This document shows, piece by piece, positions 46,003 through 57,371 of a DNA stretch of 64,000 nt (position 1 is its first letter; each line of letters starts with the position of its first letter). A model generated the notes under the pieces. That model was given only the letters and a program-made list of their open reading frames with translations. It did not search any database and had not been told where the DNA came from. The DNA is from Epiperipatus broadwayi (taxonomy: Eukaryota > Onychophora > Udeonychophora > Euonychophora > Peripatidae), in assembly GCA_028023455.1 (NCBI GenBank), contig JAQFVV010006341.1, forward strand, positions 1,984,001-2,048,000, read 5' to 3'. Both the position numbers and the translations under genes were made by a program.

Positions 46003-46284
46003 ATGGATAAAAGCATTAACATAAGATGGTCAAATAGTAAAAATCTTGACAAATTAATAAGTAATTGTAAAATAAGAGATGATAAGAAATATAAAAAAGA
46101 AATTGTGTTTAAAATTACTCATGGCAATTATATGATTTACTATGGATATACAGGAAAACAATTAAATGTAAGAGAAAAAGAACATAATAATGCAAATAAT
46201 AGAAGAGATGATAAATCTGCCTTATGTATTCATTATTTAAAATACAGACATAAAATAGATTGTATAAAAAACATAAAACATTGA
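46003..46284 (+). pseudogene. GIY-YIG domain remnant, right arm
   Basis: An open frame of 93 residues. The signature is I-V-F-K-I-T-H followed by M-I-Y-Y-G-Y-T-G-K, then V-R-E-K-E-H-N-N-A and A-L-C-I-H-Y-L-K-Y-R-H. The spacing between the two tyrosine blocks, the K-x-x-N-V-R-x-x-x-H pattern and the late I-H-Y motif are those of Penelope-like GIY-YIG domains. It lacks the preceding RT and the end of the domain, and the usual CxxC insertion is not evident, so it belongs to a different lineage from the 41609-41998 frame. The minus-strand frame at 46115-46384 is a shadow. Confidence 0.8.
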
Positions 46285-46445
46285 AACTATAATAAAGAAC
46301 ATAATAGAAGGAAGTTATATAAAACCAATTACAACAAACATAATTGGCTAATGATAAATGAATGGAAAAATATATAGTATACATTTATTCAGATTTTTTC
46401 TCTTTCTTATATTTATTGTATTATTGTTGTAATAGGTTCTAAGTA

Positions 46446-48814
46446 TAAATAAATATATCCTTGCTATAATATGAATTGTAGATGAAATTGTAAAATAATT
46501 CCAATACATTGAAAAGGACAAAAATCAATATTTGCCAAAAAGAGCTTTTATGTATTATTATTATTATTATTTTATTTTTTATATTGTATGATTTATTTAA
46601 ATATTTAGTTTATAGATTTAAAATGGCCAATTTTACATAATATATAAAGCCTATTCTTATATGAAGATTTAATAAACAATAATGAAATCAAAATTGTAAC
46701 ATGATGCCTATAATTATAATCATGGTTGATTTTTATAGTCCTTTCTTGATATAAAGAATCTCAGAGCATTTCAAATATTCACTTCTTATCTGTGATAAAT
46801 TTAATTTGTTCCAACTATATACTGTTTTAACATAGACTGCCTACATTGATATTGATGTTTTTTCTTTTAAAATATGCATATTTTAAAGTAATTAAAAATA
46901 AATAAATATACATCAAATGTAATTGAAGCTAGGGATTTCTTTTTCTAGATTTTTAAATATTACTCTGAATTTAAGAAAAAAAAAAAAAATTAGAAAAATT
47001 TTCAATATTTTAATATGAAATGAACAACTAAGAAAACTGTCCCTAACTAAGGAAAACTTTAATAGAGGCCATTAGTTGTAAGGCTCATAGAAAGAATATC
47101 TTTAACATGCCTATTAACTTTGTTTGATTAGACTGGTCTAAAACATCTGGGAGAGGTTTATAGTAGTCCAAAATAATTTAACAACAGCATTGACAATAAA
47201 ATGGCAGAATATAATCTGCAAAACAATGAATATATTTGGATTTTAGAAAATTAGAGTTTGTAATAGAGTGTTGTTAGTTTCAACATTATTTATCATAAAG
47301 TGAATTAGGTCTTTTTTTAAATTTATGAATGCATATAACGGCAGAGTGGGTCAAAAATTTTTATTACTATAATATAATTATACTTTTGTTATTACACAAT
47401 TAATAAACAAAATTAAAAGGAATTGTAAAAAAGTGTCAATATTATAGTAAAATAACTAGGCAGTTCCACAACTTTTTGCTTAATCTAATTTATGAATGTA
47501 TATATCTATGTTTTTTTTAACAGTAGTTTACTTGCAATTTAGTATTTGATGAAAACCAGTCCTCTAGTTGAAATATTAAAAAAAAAAAAAAGAAGCTATA
47601 TAGACAAGTAACTGTGTTTTGTTTTTATTTATTTATATATATTAAGCTGTATTGTGATATATATTAAAATGCATCTTCTTTGAATGACTATATTTACAGA
47701 GCATTATTATATTCATATTCTTATTGTTTTATTATGAGGAATTGTTGGAGAAATTTTTGCTTGGAAGTGGGCTATTTAAATATTTTTGCTGTACTGAAAA
47801 TGTTTTTATAAATCTATATATTTGTTTAATCAAAACAAAAACATATTTGAAACATCACATTCCAAATAATATTTAAAACCTTGGATCCTGTACTATTAAT
47901 AAAACTATATCTTTTTCAAAAAAAATTTTGTTATTGTTGTTAAATTACTGTTCTGTTAAATTATTATTGAAGTTCCTTTTCTGCAAATAATTAATAGATT
48001 ATTTCCTCATTAGTTTCTATATATCTAAAGTAAATAAATATATAAGATATTTATTTATATAGCACTATGTTAATAAATTGTAATTGTAAACTAGTGATTA
48101 GGCTAATGCACATGCGCTTTACAGATTTTAAATTATACGTAAAGTAAATAAAATAAAATGAGTCAGTCACAATATTTCTTATTATCACAAGCACTAGATA
48201 TAGGTGCCATTTAACTTAGTTAATACAAAAATATTGTGTATAATGACCAAAGATAAATATTAAAAATACAAATTAAATGGGGCTTTAAAAAGAAAATGAC
48301 ATTTCACATAAATTATGAAAATAATTTACACATATAAGTCTACTAATGTAAATTTGTAGTTACATCTATATTAAATTATTATCTAGTTAATATCATAAAT
48401 ATATTGTCACATTTTAAGTTTTAACTTTCTAATTATTTTTTTTTTTAATAAAATAGGTTTTTAAAAATAAGGTGATTATATAATATTTTTGATTGGAGCT
48501 TTTATTTTTTGAGACTAGAGAATATCTTTTCAGAAGGATAGTACTTGTTTAAAAGTAGTTATAGTTGAAATTCAATATATGATAATATTTTGAATGCAAG
48601 GCAAGATTTTTGATAGAAGAAAAGGGCATTAAAACAAATCGGAAAGAAATATTTTTTAGGAACTAATATGAAGTCATATCAGTTCATTATATATATAAAA
48701 ATTAATTAATCTCAGCAATACTTTTATAATAATAATTCTAATCATGAAATGAAGTTATTTGCTCATCTCATTCACAAGTCTGTTCTATAGTTTTCTGTGA
48801 TTTCTAGGAATTTA
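46446..48814. other. Intronic stretch, nothing firm
   Basis: (ATT)n lies near 46553-46572, and several A/T homopolymers are present. No frames with motifs and no inverted or tandem repeats of note. Confidence 0.6.
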
Positions 48815-50560
48815 CCTAGAAGTAGCGACATTTTAAGGTGAACACCAAGGATGAGAAAACAACCGAAAAAATAATATGAAGCTAATAAGAATTAATAATA
48901 AAAAATAGCAATGATTAAAGAATTCACCCAACCAAAGAGGAATTTTTATACGTTATAAACGCAGAAATGCCCTCACGTTATGTTGGACTGAGGAGGCGGC
49001 GACGACAGAAGCCAACATAAAGAGACTTCTTTCTATGATAAAACACAGAAAGAGTTCCCGACGGCTGCCGGTTATGGCTTTTTTCTTATGCTAAAAGCAA
49101 AGAGAAAGAAATGCCTTGATCGGCTGCCGTAGTAATCGATTTTGTTCATCATTTTTTCGTAATAGTAGAATATCTATTTTCTCTGTAGTTTCGGGTGAGA
49201 GTGTGTGTATTTGAAGCAGTCGTAGTTTTTTTAAATTTGATAAGACGTCTATTTTTTTTAATGTGTTGTAACTTACTTTACTGTTGTAAGTTTAGTAATA
49301 ATGTCCTGAAGATTCCATTACGAAGGGGTAACCCTCAAAAATTGCTTTTAAGGGTGTGAAAGGGAAAAAAAAAAATAAAGGATCACGCGAAAAGTACCGT
49401 TTTTGTGAGAATTCATCTGTGACCAGTTACTTTTGCTATACATATATATATACGCACAAACAAAAACAACCCACTCTCTAATTATTAGGAATTACTTGTC
49501 CAAAAAATAAAATTAGTCGGGTATTTTTTTTTTTTTTGTTTTGGTACATTTATTATTTCAAAATAAGATTACTTTTTATATCTACATCCTAACAGAAACA
49601 ACCCAGTTCCTGATTAATTACTGTCTTTAAAAAAAAAATACAAATTCAACGGAGTTTTATTTTTTTCAATGGAGTCTTTGAATTACGGTTTGTTTGTTTT
49701 TATATATACACAAGATTTACCAAAAAAAAAAGAAACCCACTTTCTGATTAATTACTGTCAAAAGAAACGCAAATTAGTCCGCTATCATTTTTAAATTTAG
49801 TATTTCAATAATGATATCCTTTTTATATAGACAGGCTTAACAAAAACAACCCACTTTCTGATTCATTACTGTCTCCCCCCCCACCCCCCCAAAGAAAACG
49901 GAAATTAGTCGGGTATCATTTTTCAATCGAGTCTTTTAATGACGGTTCTTACTAATAGTAGTCGGGTATCAATTCTAAATTGTAATATATAAATTACGTT
50001 ACTTTTGATAGATTTAGAATTACCTCTTGCTTTTTTAATAAAATGATTGATTTACTCTTGACCAAAAATACCGTAACTTTAAAAAAAAAGACACACATAA
50101 AGTCCAAAAAAAAAATAAGAGAAAGCCCCGTAACTTTAAAGACACACAAACTCAAAAACAATCTAAGATTAATAAACATTACTTATTATGTCTTGCTTTT
50201 GAATAAAATTATTGATTTACTCTTGCAAAAAAAAAGACCGTAACTTTAAAAAGACACACGTAAAGTCAAAAAAAAAAAAAAAATTAGAAAAATACCGTAA
50301 CTTTAAAGACACACACACACACACAAAGTCAAAAACAAGATAAGATTAATAAACATTTACAAAAATGAAAAAAACTAACATCATATAATAGTATTAGTTA
50401 GTAGAATATTTTATTACAAATCTAAGAAATCAGATCTTTTTAGATCAAATCGATCATTTAGGTCCGGCCCGGAATCGTTATATGTATATGTTTTTGATTA
50501 GCATCAACGCCATCTTAAGGCGAACACCAAGGATGAGAATACAACCATTTTTTCTTTGTA
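48815..50560. mobile_element. Element with internal minisatellite-like repeats, copy 2
   Basis: This is related to 21308-22536. Shared blocks are CTTTCTATGATAAAACACAG, then a GCTAAAAGCA block, then units with CTGATTAATTACTGTC (near 49478, 49607, 49744 and 49859), ACCGTAACTTTAAA units (four between 50079 and 50300), and TTAGCATCAACGCCATC near the right end. Unlike copy 1, the ends here are direct repeats: AAGG-T/C-GAACACCAAGGATGAGAA at about 48835 and 50517. Boundaries are approximate. It has no coding region (frames 49994-50243 are chance). Confidence 0.55.
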
Positions 50561-50765
50561 AGTCTCTTTAGTGATGGCAATTATTTTTTTTTTGTAAACT
50601 GTTTTTTATTTATTTTTTTAATAAAGTTTTTTTTTGTAAACTGTTTTTCATTTTGTTTTTCTTTGTCATATGAAATATATATATTAAGTTCTTTGCATAA
50701 TATTGTTTTTTTATAATTAGCATTTGTTGTCTTAATATATGTATTTATATATGTATATATATTAG

Positions 50766-50915
50766 AAAGCTATTTTTGGAAACTCTGAAGAACCACAATT
50801 GCAAGAAGAAGTTCCAAAAGTTGAAGCAGAACAGTTTTTCCTTATTGTAGATAGTGTGGAGTCATTACGCCGACTAATCAATGAATTAGAAGATAGGCAA
50901 GGAAAGAAGCGGAAG
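50766..50915 (+). CDS. Host gene exon c (second WHIM-like block)
   Basis: The exon is 150 bp, with acceptor ATATATTAG|AAA and donor AAG|GTAAGA, phase 0 at both ends. It encodes 50 residues. An acidic start (S-E-E-P-Q-L-Q-E-E) is followed by E-Q-F-F-L-I-V-D-S-V-E-S-L-R-R-L-I-N-E-L and ends in G-K-K-R-K. The central block resembles the part of the WHIM region where an aromatic/hydrophobic strand leads into a helix (W-x-x-x-x-S-x-E-E-L-x-x-L-I-x-x-L in BAZ/CECR2-type proteins). Composition is distinctly richer in G+C than the flanks. The polypyrimidine tract before the acceptor is weak (TA-rich), but frame and donor are good. Confidence 0.8.
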
Positions 50916-52190
50916 GTAAGAATAAAAATTATATTTTATTTGTTAGGAATTATAAATGGAAAGCTTTTAAAAGGTTATAAATGAGCATAGTTTATTTTCA
51001 AATAATTAGTTTTTATATCATATTTAGTTTATAGAGGATATTTTAGTGATCTAGTTTCATATTTATATCTATTCTTATTACTTGAAAAAACAATTCTTTA
51101 AATTTCATTTAATTTTTCCCCAGTCTTTTCTTTTGGTTTTGTTTTGTTTCCTGTTATATCTAATCTTTTTGCTTCCATCAGTAAATTCTTCATCTTTTTT
51201 GTTTCATTCATAATTCTTATAAACTATTTTCTAAATCTAAGATCTTTGAATTTATTATGTTTTGTATATTGATGTGCTTAATCCTGGAAAATAGATCTGG
51301 TACAATTGTCGCTTTTAGTTCTATATTTTTAACTACCTCTTAACTAAACTTATATAATTATATACATTATTTTATATATTTATTTTTTTTATGCAAAAGG
51401 TATATGAACACAACTACTAATAATTATACATAGAAATTATTGCTAATATAATTTCACCCCTTGGAGTGTCAGTGATTGTTGGTTTGCTGTTCATATAGTA
51501 ATTAGATAAGTGTTCATTTTATGATTGATTGATAGATTAACATTGATACTAGAAAGAAATGTGCATATTCATAATAATTCACAAATCAGACTTACTGTTG
51601 TAAATCTAAATTATGAATTATGAATATGCACATTCAAAGTTTATTACAATACTTCATAAATATTATGTAGATAATTTTATATTATCACAGCTAATAGGTG
51701 AAAAAAATTTATATATAATGTTTTATGTATAATTGACTTGGATATTGAACTCAGGTTATTAATAGTCTCTACAATTTGATCTTCAGGGATAACCATGAAT
51801 AATCTCTAATCATTTCTCAACTAAGGATATGTCTTTTTTGTCTAGTAGAAAATGAAATTTTGGCATCAAAGGTTAGTTTTGATTCCAATACAAATAAAAA
51901 TCTACTGCTTTATAGTTTGGTAATAGTTTATCAAATGCTATGTATTGTTTCTAGTATAAACAGTCTTTTTTTTTTTTTTCAATGTCCCTTTTTCACTTTA
52001 TTGTTTTCAGTCACTTGGATTTCTATAAGGTCCAGTAATCATGAGTCTCTTATGGTATTTGTTATAATTAACTCTGACTATTATAAATAGAAAATGGTTG
52101 TTACATTAACATTTCTATATATTAATTATATAGATAACCTTTTCTTTTTATAAGGAAGTATATATGACTATATAAAGTGTATAGAGTTGT
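50916..52190. other. Intron between exons c and d, first part
   Basis: Apart from a hairpin (51559-51634), nothing is recognised. The 76-codon frame at 51860-52090 has no motif. Confidence 0.6.
51559..51634. repeat. Short inverted repeat (hairpin)
   Basis: AATGTGCATATTCATAAT...TTCA pairs with TGAATTATGAATATGCACAT over about 21 bp, closing a loop of about 32 bases. It may be a tiny MITE or a chance palindrome in A+T-rich DNA. Confidence 0.7.
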
Positions 52191-53099
52191 CAATATTGAA
52201 AAACAAATGATAGAAATAGGATTAGTTGATGTTGACAAGGCAGGACAATTAATTATGACTTGATTGGAACTAGATTTGGGAAAAGAAATTTTTTTTGCCA
52301 ATAATTATATGCCTGAGCTGTCCCACTTAGGAATGGATATGCCATCCCTCTCAAATGTGCAAAAGTCCAGAAAAGATCATTTCAAAATGATGTGTCTTAA
52401 AAAACTGCTTAAATGACTATGACTGGAGAATTGGCTTTCATTTAAACAACAGTAAGATGATAAAATAAAAAATAGTAGTGAAAATAAAGGTAAGTATTTC
52501 ACTTTTTCTATTTAAATATAGGTATATAGAATGTAAAATTATTTCTTACTGTGAATTTCTCAAGATTTAAACATAGTACATCAATTTAACTAATAATTTA
52601 TAAGTGTGATATAACTGCCTATAGTGAAACTTACCTTGCAGAATAAAGAAATTTAATAAAACAGATTGATAGTTCTAAGGGTTTTTTTTGGACAGGCAGA
52701 TAATTAAGTGAAAGGAATCTATGTGATGTCAGATATTCTCTGTGGGATCTAACTTGGTACTTCTTAATTGTGGAATTTCTAGATATATCAATGAAAAGCT
52801 TTACACCTATTTTTCAATGCTTATGAAAAAAAGTTTCTAAAACTGTTAGATAGTATTATTATACAATATCTATAATACTATTTTAAAAAATTTTTATGGC
52901 CTAAAATTATTTATTGGGAATAATGAGAGTTAATTCTGAAAACTATAATGGCTTGTTCTTTTTAAATTTTTACGTGACAAATTGATTGATGATCACAATT
53001 TTTTAGACAGAAAAATGCACTTTAAAAGAATTTGAATGAATCAATGCTCAAAGCAATACCATTTTATAGATTAAGCAGTTAATGGCACAAATTGTTGAA
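52191..53099. other. Unassigned stretch before LINE remnant
   Basis: Scattered + strand readable pieces (for example near 52200-52430) carry no recognisable motif. They may be an upstream part of the LINE at 53100-54790. Confidence 0.4.
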
Positions 53100-54790
53100 C
53101 ATATTATAAATTTGTTCATTTCAAAATTAAAATATAATATTTAAATGCAGATCTTATCTCAAACATATTGCTAAGCACTTTGGTATTATTCTTTAGGAGC
53201 AATTTCTAATCATGCTAAATTTCAGTTATTATTAAATATTAAAATTGCCAATCCAGAATTCAATTTGGTAATGTTTTTGAATTGTGAAAGAAAAACTAAT
53301 ATATCATCTGATATTGATATTATTAACGATTTGATTAAAAAAAGTATGCATTTCTCAATTTGACTGAGTTGTAAATGAATGTCAAATTACATAGCTAATA
53401 TAGAAATTTAAAAGCAGAAATTCAACAACTGACAAAATATCTTAAAAATAATTGGTGAGTTAAAACTGCAGAGATTATAATTGTTTGTCACTAAATATTA
53501 TGTTGAAAGTATCATCTGGACAAAGATGAAATCATTGTTGGCATTCTTTTATATATTATTCTTATTTTGGACATATATAGAAAGAATATTTTGATTATAT
53601 TTTAAATAATAAAACAATAATTCAGTTAACTGTATTTATTAATATATTTTTTTGACTAATGTAGATTTGGACAGAGATAGTTAAAACAGCTTTTTTTTTA
53701 TTTTTAAAAATAAAAAAAATTCCAAACCTGATGAGATCTTGGAAAAGTTATAAAATATGGTGGTGGCATGTTAAGTTCAAAACAACTATTGGAATTTTTT
53801 AGGAATATAGGGAAACATTTAAATAATGAGGAAAGTTAAAAGTTTACAGTAATTGTCATAGATTATCATCATTATCTGTTAAAGCAATAAGCACTTTCAA
53901 ACATTTTATTGAATTGGTTGTTTTCAATCTTAGATGAATGAGAGCAGTTTTTGTTGCTAGACAATGCATGAAAAGAATCTAAAACAGAACGATTTATTTC
54001 TTCCTTTTATCATTTTGATCAAGATATTCAATTACTTTATTAAGAAGGATGTTTAAAATTATCTGGTTATTTTATGGACATTATTTCATATTATATAACC
54101 ACTCCATGATGATATGGAAGTTTTATTACAGTTGATAGAAAATCGGAGGCATTTGAAACAAAAACTGATGTTAATAGGATATGTTCAACTGTAAATTTGT
54201 TTTCTATTTTCATTATAGGCAGTTTCATGATGATGGCATTTAGATATGATGGAAGCTTGATATGGCTTTTAATTTAAACTGATTAAAAGCAAAAACAAGA
54301 ATTTCATTTTTTTTTTACTTTTCTATTGACATTTTATTTATGATATTTATGATTGCGCTATTCTTTTCAATTCAAAAGATGATTTAATAAATATTATAAA
54401 TGTTTTGAATGTATCCTATAAAGAATTTCATTTAGTAATCAGTATTTAAAAAAAAAAATCATGAATAATTTTGATTTGGATAGTTATCTTGATATGGGGA
54501 TAAATGATGTTGAGGAGTACAAAATGACTATTGCATCTTAATATTGTTGTAATAAATTATATGGAATCTTGACTTAATATAAAGACAATGGAAGAATTGT
54601 ATTTAAAAATGCTAATATTAATCTGAAAGTAAGATATAGAATCAGTCATTTGTGTATAATTGTAAAAGCAGTTCATATGAAGTGAATTTAGATATTATAC
54701 TTTCTAAAAAGAAATTTATGATAAAGTTAAACATGGTTCAAAATCAATTGCTTTCATTTAGTCAGAAATGAACTAGTGTTATTGTATTTG
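53100..54790 (+). pseudogene. LINE reverse transcriptase remnant, second family
   Basis: The + strand in shifting frames shows Y-G-G-G-M-L-S-S-K-Q-L-L-E-F-F near 53757-53800 and a decayed N-Y-R-x-I-S-like region. Then come R-Y-D-G-S-L-I near 54242, with K-A-K-T-R-I following. Finally D-C-A-I-L-F-N-S-K-D-D-L near 54350 is followed by Y-K-E-F-H-L-V-I-S-I. The last block matches the YADDCAxLAxSxxDLQ...FGLTIxxKKT region downstream of the RT catalytic aspartates, and R-x-D-G-S-L matches the block just before it. The remnant is heavily mutated. It differs in motif wording from the RTE-type remnant at 8960-11110 and the CR1/L2-type LINE at 40040-45302, so it is a third family. Confidence 0.7.
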
Positions 54791-55344
54791 TGAGTCATAG
54801 ATTTATTTGTGTAATTATTTAAAACTTATCTTTAACTTTTGTTCTTCTCTCTTTTTTTTTTATTATTAGAATGGCATTTGTTTATAAATGGCTGCTAATG
54901 ATACTTATTTGACATTTTATTTTATTTTCTGTAATTAGCAGAATTTCAATTAATTGAAAGTATTTTATTTTATTTTTGTATGAATAGTGTACCAATTCAT
55001 TGTTTAATCCAAATTTGAGTATTAGAATTCATGATCTGGTTTGCACTTTACATTTACAGGTTTTCTTTAGTTTTAAAATTATATATTTTGGTCTGCACTA
55101 TGTCATCTATCCCTTCCAGGAGAAATTTTGTGGAGGATTTTTTATATTTAACTATTATGTTTTAACAGAGTAATCTAGGATATTTTATATAATACACCTA
55201 TGTTATTATATGTTTGAAATTTTAATTAGGTAAAAAAATAATAGTTTTTGTAAGATATACTTTTTATGTCTCTTTTTCCTTGCAGTGCGTATTACTTACA
55301 TTTAAAGGTAATTAATATTTCTGCATTTTTTCCCCTTTTATTAG
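54791..55344. other. Intronic spacer, nothing recognised
   Basis: T-rich, leading into the acceptor TTTTATTAG of the next exon. Confidence 0.6.
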
Positions 55345-55521
55345 ATTAAAGAAGGAAGCTCACAAAATTGTGAAAAGAAATTAATTAGCATTTTCACTAA
55401 CATTCTAACAGAATTGGAACCTTGGGAAACTAAGCTTGATCAGGCAACTAGAAAAACTCGTTTAAAACTTAAGAAAGAATGGGATGAGTTTCAGAAAAAT
55501 CCATTAGAGGAACCCGTAAAA
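55345..55521 (+). CDS. Host gene exon d (coiled-coil-like segment)
   Basis: The exon is 177 bp, with acceptor CCCCTTTTATTAG|ATT and donor AAA|GTAAGT, phase 0 at both ends. It encodes 59 residues: I-K-E-G-S-S-Q-N-C-E-K-K-L, then I-L-T-E-L-E-P-W-E-T-K-L-D-Q-A and K-L-K-K-E-W-D-E-F-Q-K-N-P. It is charged, helical in pattern and rich in K and E, with two tryptophans. It continues directly in frame from exon c, with the strongest splice sites of the four. A charged helix after the WHIM-like blocks fits ISWI partner proteins, but no diagnostic motif is present here. No further exon is found before the window end, so the gene continues past 64000 or its next exon was missed. Confidence 0.85.
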
Positions 55522-55661
55522 GTAAGTCAAATCTTCATGATTGAATTTATAAATGCGTATTTTAATTGTGAGCATGCTTAACAATTCATATCAACACCTA
55601 TTTTGATAACATAATAATATTTCATTCATTAACAATCATTACATCATATGAAAAATATTTA

Positions 55662-55711
55662 AAACAGGCAAAACTCTCCATACAGTAGTGCCACTCAGTG
55701 TTGCAAGCCAT
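55662..55711 (-). mobile_element. 5'-truncated foldback-retroposon fragment with 14-bp target duplication
   Basis: About 50 bp of the 3' end of the family (CAGGCAAAACTCTCCATACA on the + strand, thus minus orientation) are flanked by ATGAAAAATATTTA on both sides (near 55649 and 55716). A third independent target duplication of 12-14 bp for this family supports retroposition. Confidence 0.85.
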
Positions 55712-56127
55712 CATGTAATGAAAAATATTTATTGAGAATGAAAGTAATGTTTCTTATATTAAGGAATTATTTTTGCATAACTTTTAATATTTGAGATCTT
55801 ACTTTTAAAAAAACAAATTTACAGGATAATGATATTTTCATTTTTTTAGAATCCTTTTGTAGGTAATAATATTAATTGTTTGTTGGGGGGATATCTAGGA
55901 CTATGCTAACCAAAAAAAAAAAAGCTGGTTAATAAATTAACCATTAGTTATGACAAGTCAAATTTGAGTAAGTAATTTCTTCTTTCTGTTTTATATTTGA
56001 TATTTTATAGAAATTGTCATATCGACCAAAATTATATAAATAACAATATGTACTAATCATATATATTATATTATATAATCCTTCTAAATTCTTTTCTTCC
56101 TACTCTGTTTTTGCTGTCTTCATATAT
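55712..56127. other. Spacer downstream of exon d, nothing recognised
   Basis: TA-rich with an A-run near 55912-55924. Confidence 0.6.
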
Positions 56128-56187
56128 AATATTGAATTTCAAAAATCTCACACACTTCACTTTTTAGCAAAAAAACTTTTATTATTG

Positions 56188-56226
56188 ATTACAGTTTCGA
56201 CTGTACCATGCAGTCTTCATCAGATC
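56188..56226 (-). ncRNA. Hammerhead-like motif, left arm
   Basis: This is the minus-strand counterpart of 56332-56371, with stem II GACTG/CAGTC closing CATGGTA and then GAAAC. It has the same extra A after CTGATGA and the same short stem III and GTA triplet. Confidence 0.45.
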
Positions 56227-56331
56227 TACAAAATTTGAACACATATAAACATACAACCATAGGAGTTTAATAATTTTATATAAAATAATGTATTTTAATG
56301 GTTGTATGTTTATATGTGTTCAAATTTTGTA

Positions 56332-56371
56332 GATCTGATGAAGACTGCATAGTACAGTCGAAACTGTAATC
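56332..56371 (+). ncRNA. Hammerhead-like motif, right arm
   Basis: CTGATGA (56335-56341), then one extra A, stem II GACTG (343-347)/CAGTC (355-359) closing CATAGTA, then GAAA (56360-56363). Stem III is minimal with cleavage triplet GTA (56366-56368), and stem I pairs GAT (56332-56334) with ATC (56369-56371). The extra A between core and stem II and the one-base stem III loop mean that monomer activity is doubtful; such short-stem forms are thought to act as dimers. Confidence 0.45.
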
Positions 56372-56431
56372 AATAATAAAAGTTTTTTTTGCTAAAAAGT
56401 GAAGTGTGTGAGATTTTTGAAATTCAATATT

Positions 56432-56708
56432 AAATATGTATTAAATTTTTTTTTTAAAAAATCATAAAATTTAAGTAATTTTTAATAGCTAGTCTTATAT
56501 CAGGATCAATTCTTCATCCTAAGATATTTATAGTAGCTGATTGTATCTGAAGTGCATTCTTCATGAATTGGGTTTCTTTCTTTTGATTAAGATCTTTTAA
56601 TCTAATTGTTTTAGATAATTTAATTCTGACTTAATTCATAGTTGTGTTTGATATTAATTTTTAAGTAATTTTTTGCTATTGTTTAAGTTATTCATATATA
56701 TATACACA
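56432..56708. other. Spacer, nothing recognised
   Basis: A+T-rich without features. Confidence 0.6.
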
Positions 56709-56800
56709 CACAGGTAAATCTCCTGCAGCACAATATCCTATATCACAATTTCACTCTAACACAATTAGAAATTTATGGAAACTCTCATCTAACATTGTAC
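56709..56800. repeat. Possible Tigger/pogo terminal sequence
   Basis: CAGGTAAATCTCCTGCAGCA begins a stretch that continues CAATATCCTATATCACAATT and TTTCACTCTAACACAATTAG. It resembles the terminal region of Tigger-like elements with CpG decayed to TpG/CpA. It agrees at 8 of the first 10 bases with the complement of the probable right end of the transposase copy at 61961-61970 (CAGATAACTC). It might be the left end of that element (with later insertions between) or an independent fragment. Confidence 0.35.
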
Positions 56801-57371
56801 TTCTCCTATTTATATATCTGTAAAGAGAATATGCAAATAATCGATGTTCTTTAAGATAACTATACTTAATATGTCATTGCCTGGTATTGTTTCTATGACA
56901 TTTTATTTTGTAATCTTTAATATCCATTTCCATATTAATTCCTTATTCAGCAGAGTCAAATCCATTTATTTGTTTATTTTATGAAAGTTCTTTTCCAATG
57001 AGCTAATGTTGCATGCTGTTAAAATGCTTTTTACAAGACTATATAATATATTTTTTGTACAATATGTTTTAAAATAATAAAACATAAATCTACAAATTAG
57101 AATACAAAATGTATTTTAAAAAAGTTGGCACTCCTTTCTATTCATCTATTTTATATACGATCATTAATATTTGAATAACTGTTTTAAATAAATTAATTAT
57201 TTTAAAATAATGTTTTCTTTTTGTATATATATAATTTAATATTGCTTAATCATATTAACATAAATACACACACATCCATATCTTAATTATAGTTTAATGT
57301 CCTATTTGTTGATGTTTAAAGAGTATTCTGCAATAAATAAAATTTTAGTAAATAAATTTATCAGTATGTAC

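Larger units (their letters stand above)
45325..46445. mobile_element. Palindrome of two head-to-head Penelope-like 3' ends
   Basis: Both arms, about 45325-45920 (minus orientation) and 45960-46445 (plus orientation), encode the same GIY-YIG endonuclease tail and the same 3' flank. Shared strings include AATTGGCTAATG and GTATACATTTAT on the right and their complements on the left. The two arms differ by many substitutions, so the palindrome is old or was formed from two different copies. The centre lies near 45940. It abuts the truncated 5' end of the minus-strand LINE. Confidence 0.85.
56128..56431. mobile_element. Near-perfect inverted repeat with hammerhead-like arms
   Basis: Arms 56128-56259 and 56299-56431 (about 132 bp each) are complementary with only a few differences, around a 39-bp loop. 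Each arm holds TAGATCTGATGAAGACTGCA followed by a CAGTCGAAACTGTAATC block, then AATAATAAAAG. The motif and layout are those of terminal regions of Penelope-like elements, known to carry hammerhead motifs and inverted ends. No RT or endonuclease part is present. High arm identity suggests recent formation. Confidence 0.8.

Noticed and set aside
49994-50243. Overlapping frames on both strands, lysine/threonine-rich
   Set aside because: They arise from the repeated ACCGTAACTTTAAA and A-run units of the minisatellite-bearing element.
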